The position numbers and the translations under genes are program-made. The notes under the pieces were generated by a model that was not told where the DNA came from, did not search any database, and saw nothing but the letters and a program-made list of their open reading frames with translations. A stretch of 64,000 nucleotides of DNA, taken from contig NZ_FOZX01000005.1 in assembly GCF_900116135.1 (NCBI RefSeq), positions 181,745-245,744 on the forward strand, in the 5' to 3' direction. Of the stretch, positions 62,599 through 64,000 are shown one piece after another. Source of the DNA: Saccharopolyspora flava. GTDB lineage: Bacteria > Actinomycetota > Actinomycetes > Mycobacteriales > Pseudonocardiaceae. The stretch's first letter is position 1; each line of letters begins with the position of its first letter.

Positions 62599-64000
62599 GG
62601 CGCGCTCACCTCCGGCTCCAGGCGCACCGCGCTGACCTTGAACTCCGGCATCCGGCTGCGCGGGTCGAGCGCCCCGGAGGTGAGCAGGTTCGCCCGCCCC
62701 TCACCGGGGAAGTGGAACGGCAGGAACACCGTGTCGGTGCGCATCGTCGGCACCAGCCGCACGGTGGCGACGGTGCTGCCGCGCGGCGAGGTCACCCGCG
62801 CCCGCGCGCCCTCGGCCAGCCCGGCCCGGGACGCGGTGTCGGGGTGGACCTCCACGAACGCCTCGGGGGAGGCGTCGTTGAGCTCGGCGACCCGGCGGGT
62901 CTGCGCCCCGGACTGGTACTGCGCCAGCACCCGGCCGGTCGTGGCCGTCAGCGGGAACACCTCGGCGGGCACGTCCCCGGCCTCGCGGTGCTCCACGGCG
63001 ACGAACCGCGCCCGCCCGTCCGCGTGGGCGAAGCCGTCCAGGAACAGCCGCGGCGTGCCCGGGTGCTCGCCGTCCGGGCACGGCCAGTGCAGCGCCTCAC
63101 CGGAGTCGAGCCGCTCGTAGCTGATGCCCGAGTAGTCGGCCTTGCCGCCCGCGGAGGCGCGGCGCAGCTCGTCGAAGACCTCGCGCGGCCGGGTGGGGTA
63201 GCGGTGGCCCGGCTCGCCGAGCCGGGTGGCGATGCCGTGCAGCACCTCCAGGTCGCTGCGCGCGTGCCCGGGCGGCACCTGCAACCGGCGGCGCCGCAGG
63301 ATCCGGCCCTCCAGGTTGGTCATGGTGCCCTCCTCCTCGGCCCACTGGGTCACCGGCAGCACCACGTCGGCCAGCTCGGTGGTCTCCGAGGGCACGAAGT
63401 CGGCCACCACCAGCAGGTCCAGCGCCTTCAGGTGGTCGGTCACGTGCGCGGCGTTGGGTGCCGAGACCACCGGGTTGGAGCCGAACACCAGCAGCGCGCT
63501 CGGCCCGTCCTCGGTGCCCAGCGCGTCCAGCAGCTCGTAAGCGGAACGGCCCGGGCCGGGCAGCACCTCCGGCCGCACGCCCCACACCTCGGCGACGTGC
63601 TCGCGCGCGGCCTGGTCGGTGATCATCCGGTAGCCGGGCAGCTGATCGGCCTTCTGACCGTGCTCGCGGCCGCCCTGCCCGTTGCCCTGCCCGGTCAGGC
63701 AGCCGTAGCCACCACCGGGACGGCCCGGCAGGCCCAGCGCCAGCGCCAGGTTGATGAACCCGGAGACGGTGTCCACGCCCTTGCTGTGCTGCTCGGCGCC
63801 CCGGCCGCTGAGCACGTAGGCGCTGCCCGCCTCGGCGAGCATCCGCACGGCCTGGCGCTGCTCGGTCACCGGAACACCGGTGACCCGCTCGACCCGCTCC
63901 GGCCACCACGACATCGCCCGCTGCCAGGCGGCGTCGAAACCGCTGGTGCGCTCGGCGATGTAGCGGGTGTCGGCGTAGCCGTCGACCACCGCGATGTGCA
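62595..64000 (-). CDS. nasC: Assimilatory nitrate reductase catalytic subunit, C-terminal part (runs off window)
   Basis: About 468 codons of a molybdopterin oxidoreductase continue past the right edge, so the N-terminal [4Fe-4S] and most of the cofactor-binding domain are missing. Visible parts: AEAGSAYVLSGRGAEQHSKG and YGCLTGQGNGQGGREHGQKA (typical of NasA/NasC), LLVFGSNPVVSAPNAAHV, and the molybdopterin-dinucleotide-binding C-terminal domain (FPLTATTGRVLAQYQSGAQT). It overlaps the nasB-type start by 4 nt. It reduces nitrate to nitrite as the first step of the pathway. Confidence 0.9.
   Translation of the reverse strand, partial: HIAVVDGYADTRYIAERTSGFDAAWQRAMSWWPERVERVTGVPVTEQRQAVRMLAEAGSAYVLSGRGAEQHSKGVDTVSGFINLALALGLPGRPGGGYGCLTGQGNGQGGREHGQKADQLPGYRMITDQAAREHVAEVWGVRPEVLPGPGRSAYELLDALGTEDGPSALLVFGSNPVVSAPNAAHVTDHLKALDLLVVADFVPSETTELADVVLPVTQWAEEEGTMTNLEGRILRRRRLQVPPGHARSDLEVLHGIATRLGEPGHRYPTRPREVFDELRRASAGGKADYSGISYERLDSGEALHWPCPDGEHPGTPRLFLDGFAHADGRARFVAVEHREAGDVPAEVFPLTATTGRVLAQYQSGAQTRRVAELNDASPEAFVEVHPDTASRAGLAEGARARVTSPRGSTVATVRLVPTMRTDTVFLPFHFPGEGRANLLTSGALDPRSRMPEFKVSAVRLEPEVSAP

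Overview
The window is about 72% G+C by eye, with dense, often overlapping genes, many GTG starts (and one TTG) and AGGAGG-type ribosome sites. It carries several actinobacterial marker families: a LysX bifunctional lysyl-tRNA synthetase, DUF5313, DUF2277, an F420-type LLM oxidoreductase, a QcrB with PDWY in place of PEWY, and an NnaR-type HemD-OmpR regulator. I infer a filamentous actinomycete, most likely Pseudonocardiaceae (Saccharopolyspora-like). That is family-level inference; no rRNA or housekeeping phylogenetic marker is present. No tRNA, rRNA, CRISPR array, prophage or intact insertion sequence was seen.

Layout. 1-330: a 62-bp tandem repeat next to a CaiB-type CoA-transferase. 331-11473: an aromatic-compound catabolism island. 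It holds a CoA-transferase, TetR regulator, MpaB-like oxygenase, 6PGDH-like oxidoreductase, MHS transporter, NarL-type two-component system, alpha/beta hydrolase, muconolactone-isomerase-like protein, LigA/LigB extradiol dioxygenase and M20 amidohydrolase. 11995-16854: a regulatory and membrane island with two related, catalytically degenerate IS630-type HTH proteins bracketing an NsrR (Rrf2) repressor and an unknown protein, followed by a PepSY membrane protein. 16955-24702: copper amine oxidase, DUF2277, MBL-fold protein, lysX and a membrane esterase. 24829-28673: a lacI-sugar acid dehydrogenase-MHS transporter operon. 28766-32940: regulators and small housekeeping genes including ribonuclease Z. 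32975-45812: a solitary qcrB, YceI, ferritin-VIT1 fusion, tandem methyltransferases, redox enzymes, small membrane proteins and an FAH-family hydrolase. 46015-50724: a reductive pyrimidine catabolism operon (nitrilase/beta-ureidopropionase, dihydropyrimidinase, LLM oxidoreductase, NCS2 permease). 53102-55900: aconitase. 56531-64000: an assimilatory nitrate/nitrite operon (nasC end, FAD/[2Fe-2S] electron-transfer protein, nirB, nirD, nnaR-like regulator, sirohydrochlorin chelatase) whose five internal junctions are all 4-nt overlaps.

The least explained parts are: (i) the 11995-16854 island, where domesticated transposase-derived DNA-binding proteins sit around a nitric-oxide sensor and a 22-bp perfect palindrome; (ii) a family of perfect or near-perfect palindromes with an AGTTTT...AAAACT core at gene 3' ends (18923, 18969, 44963, 56437); (iii) a 12-bp motif repeated before the MHS transporter and the alpha/beta hydrolase on either side of the two-component genes; (iv) a 15-bp motif shared upstream of two membrane-protein genes (43634, 45280).
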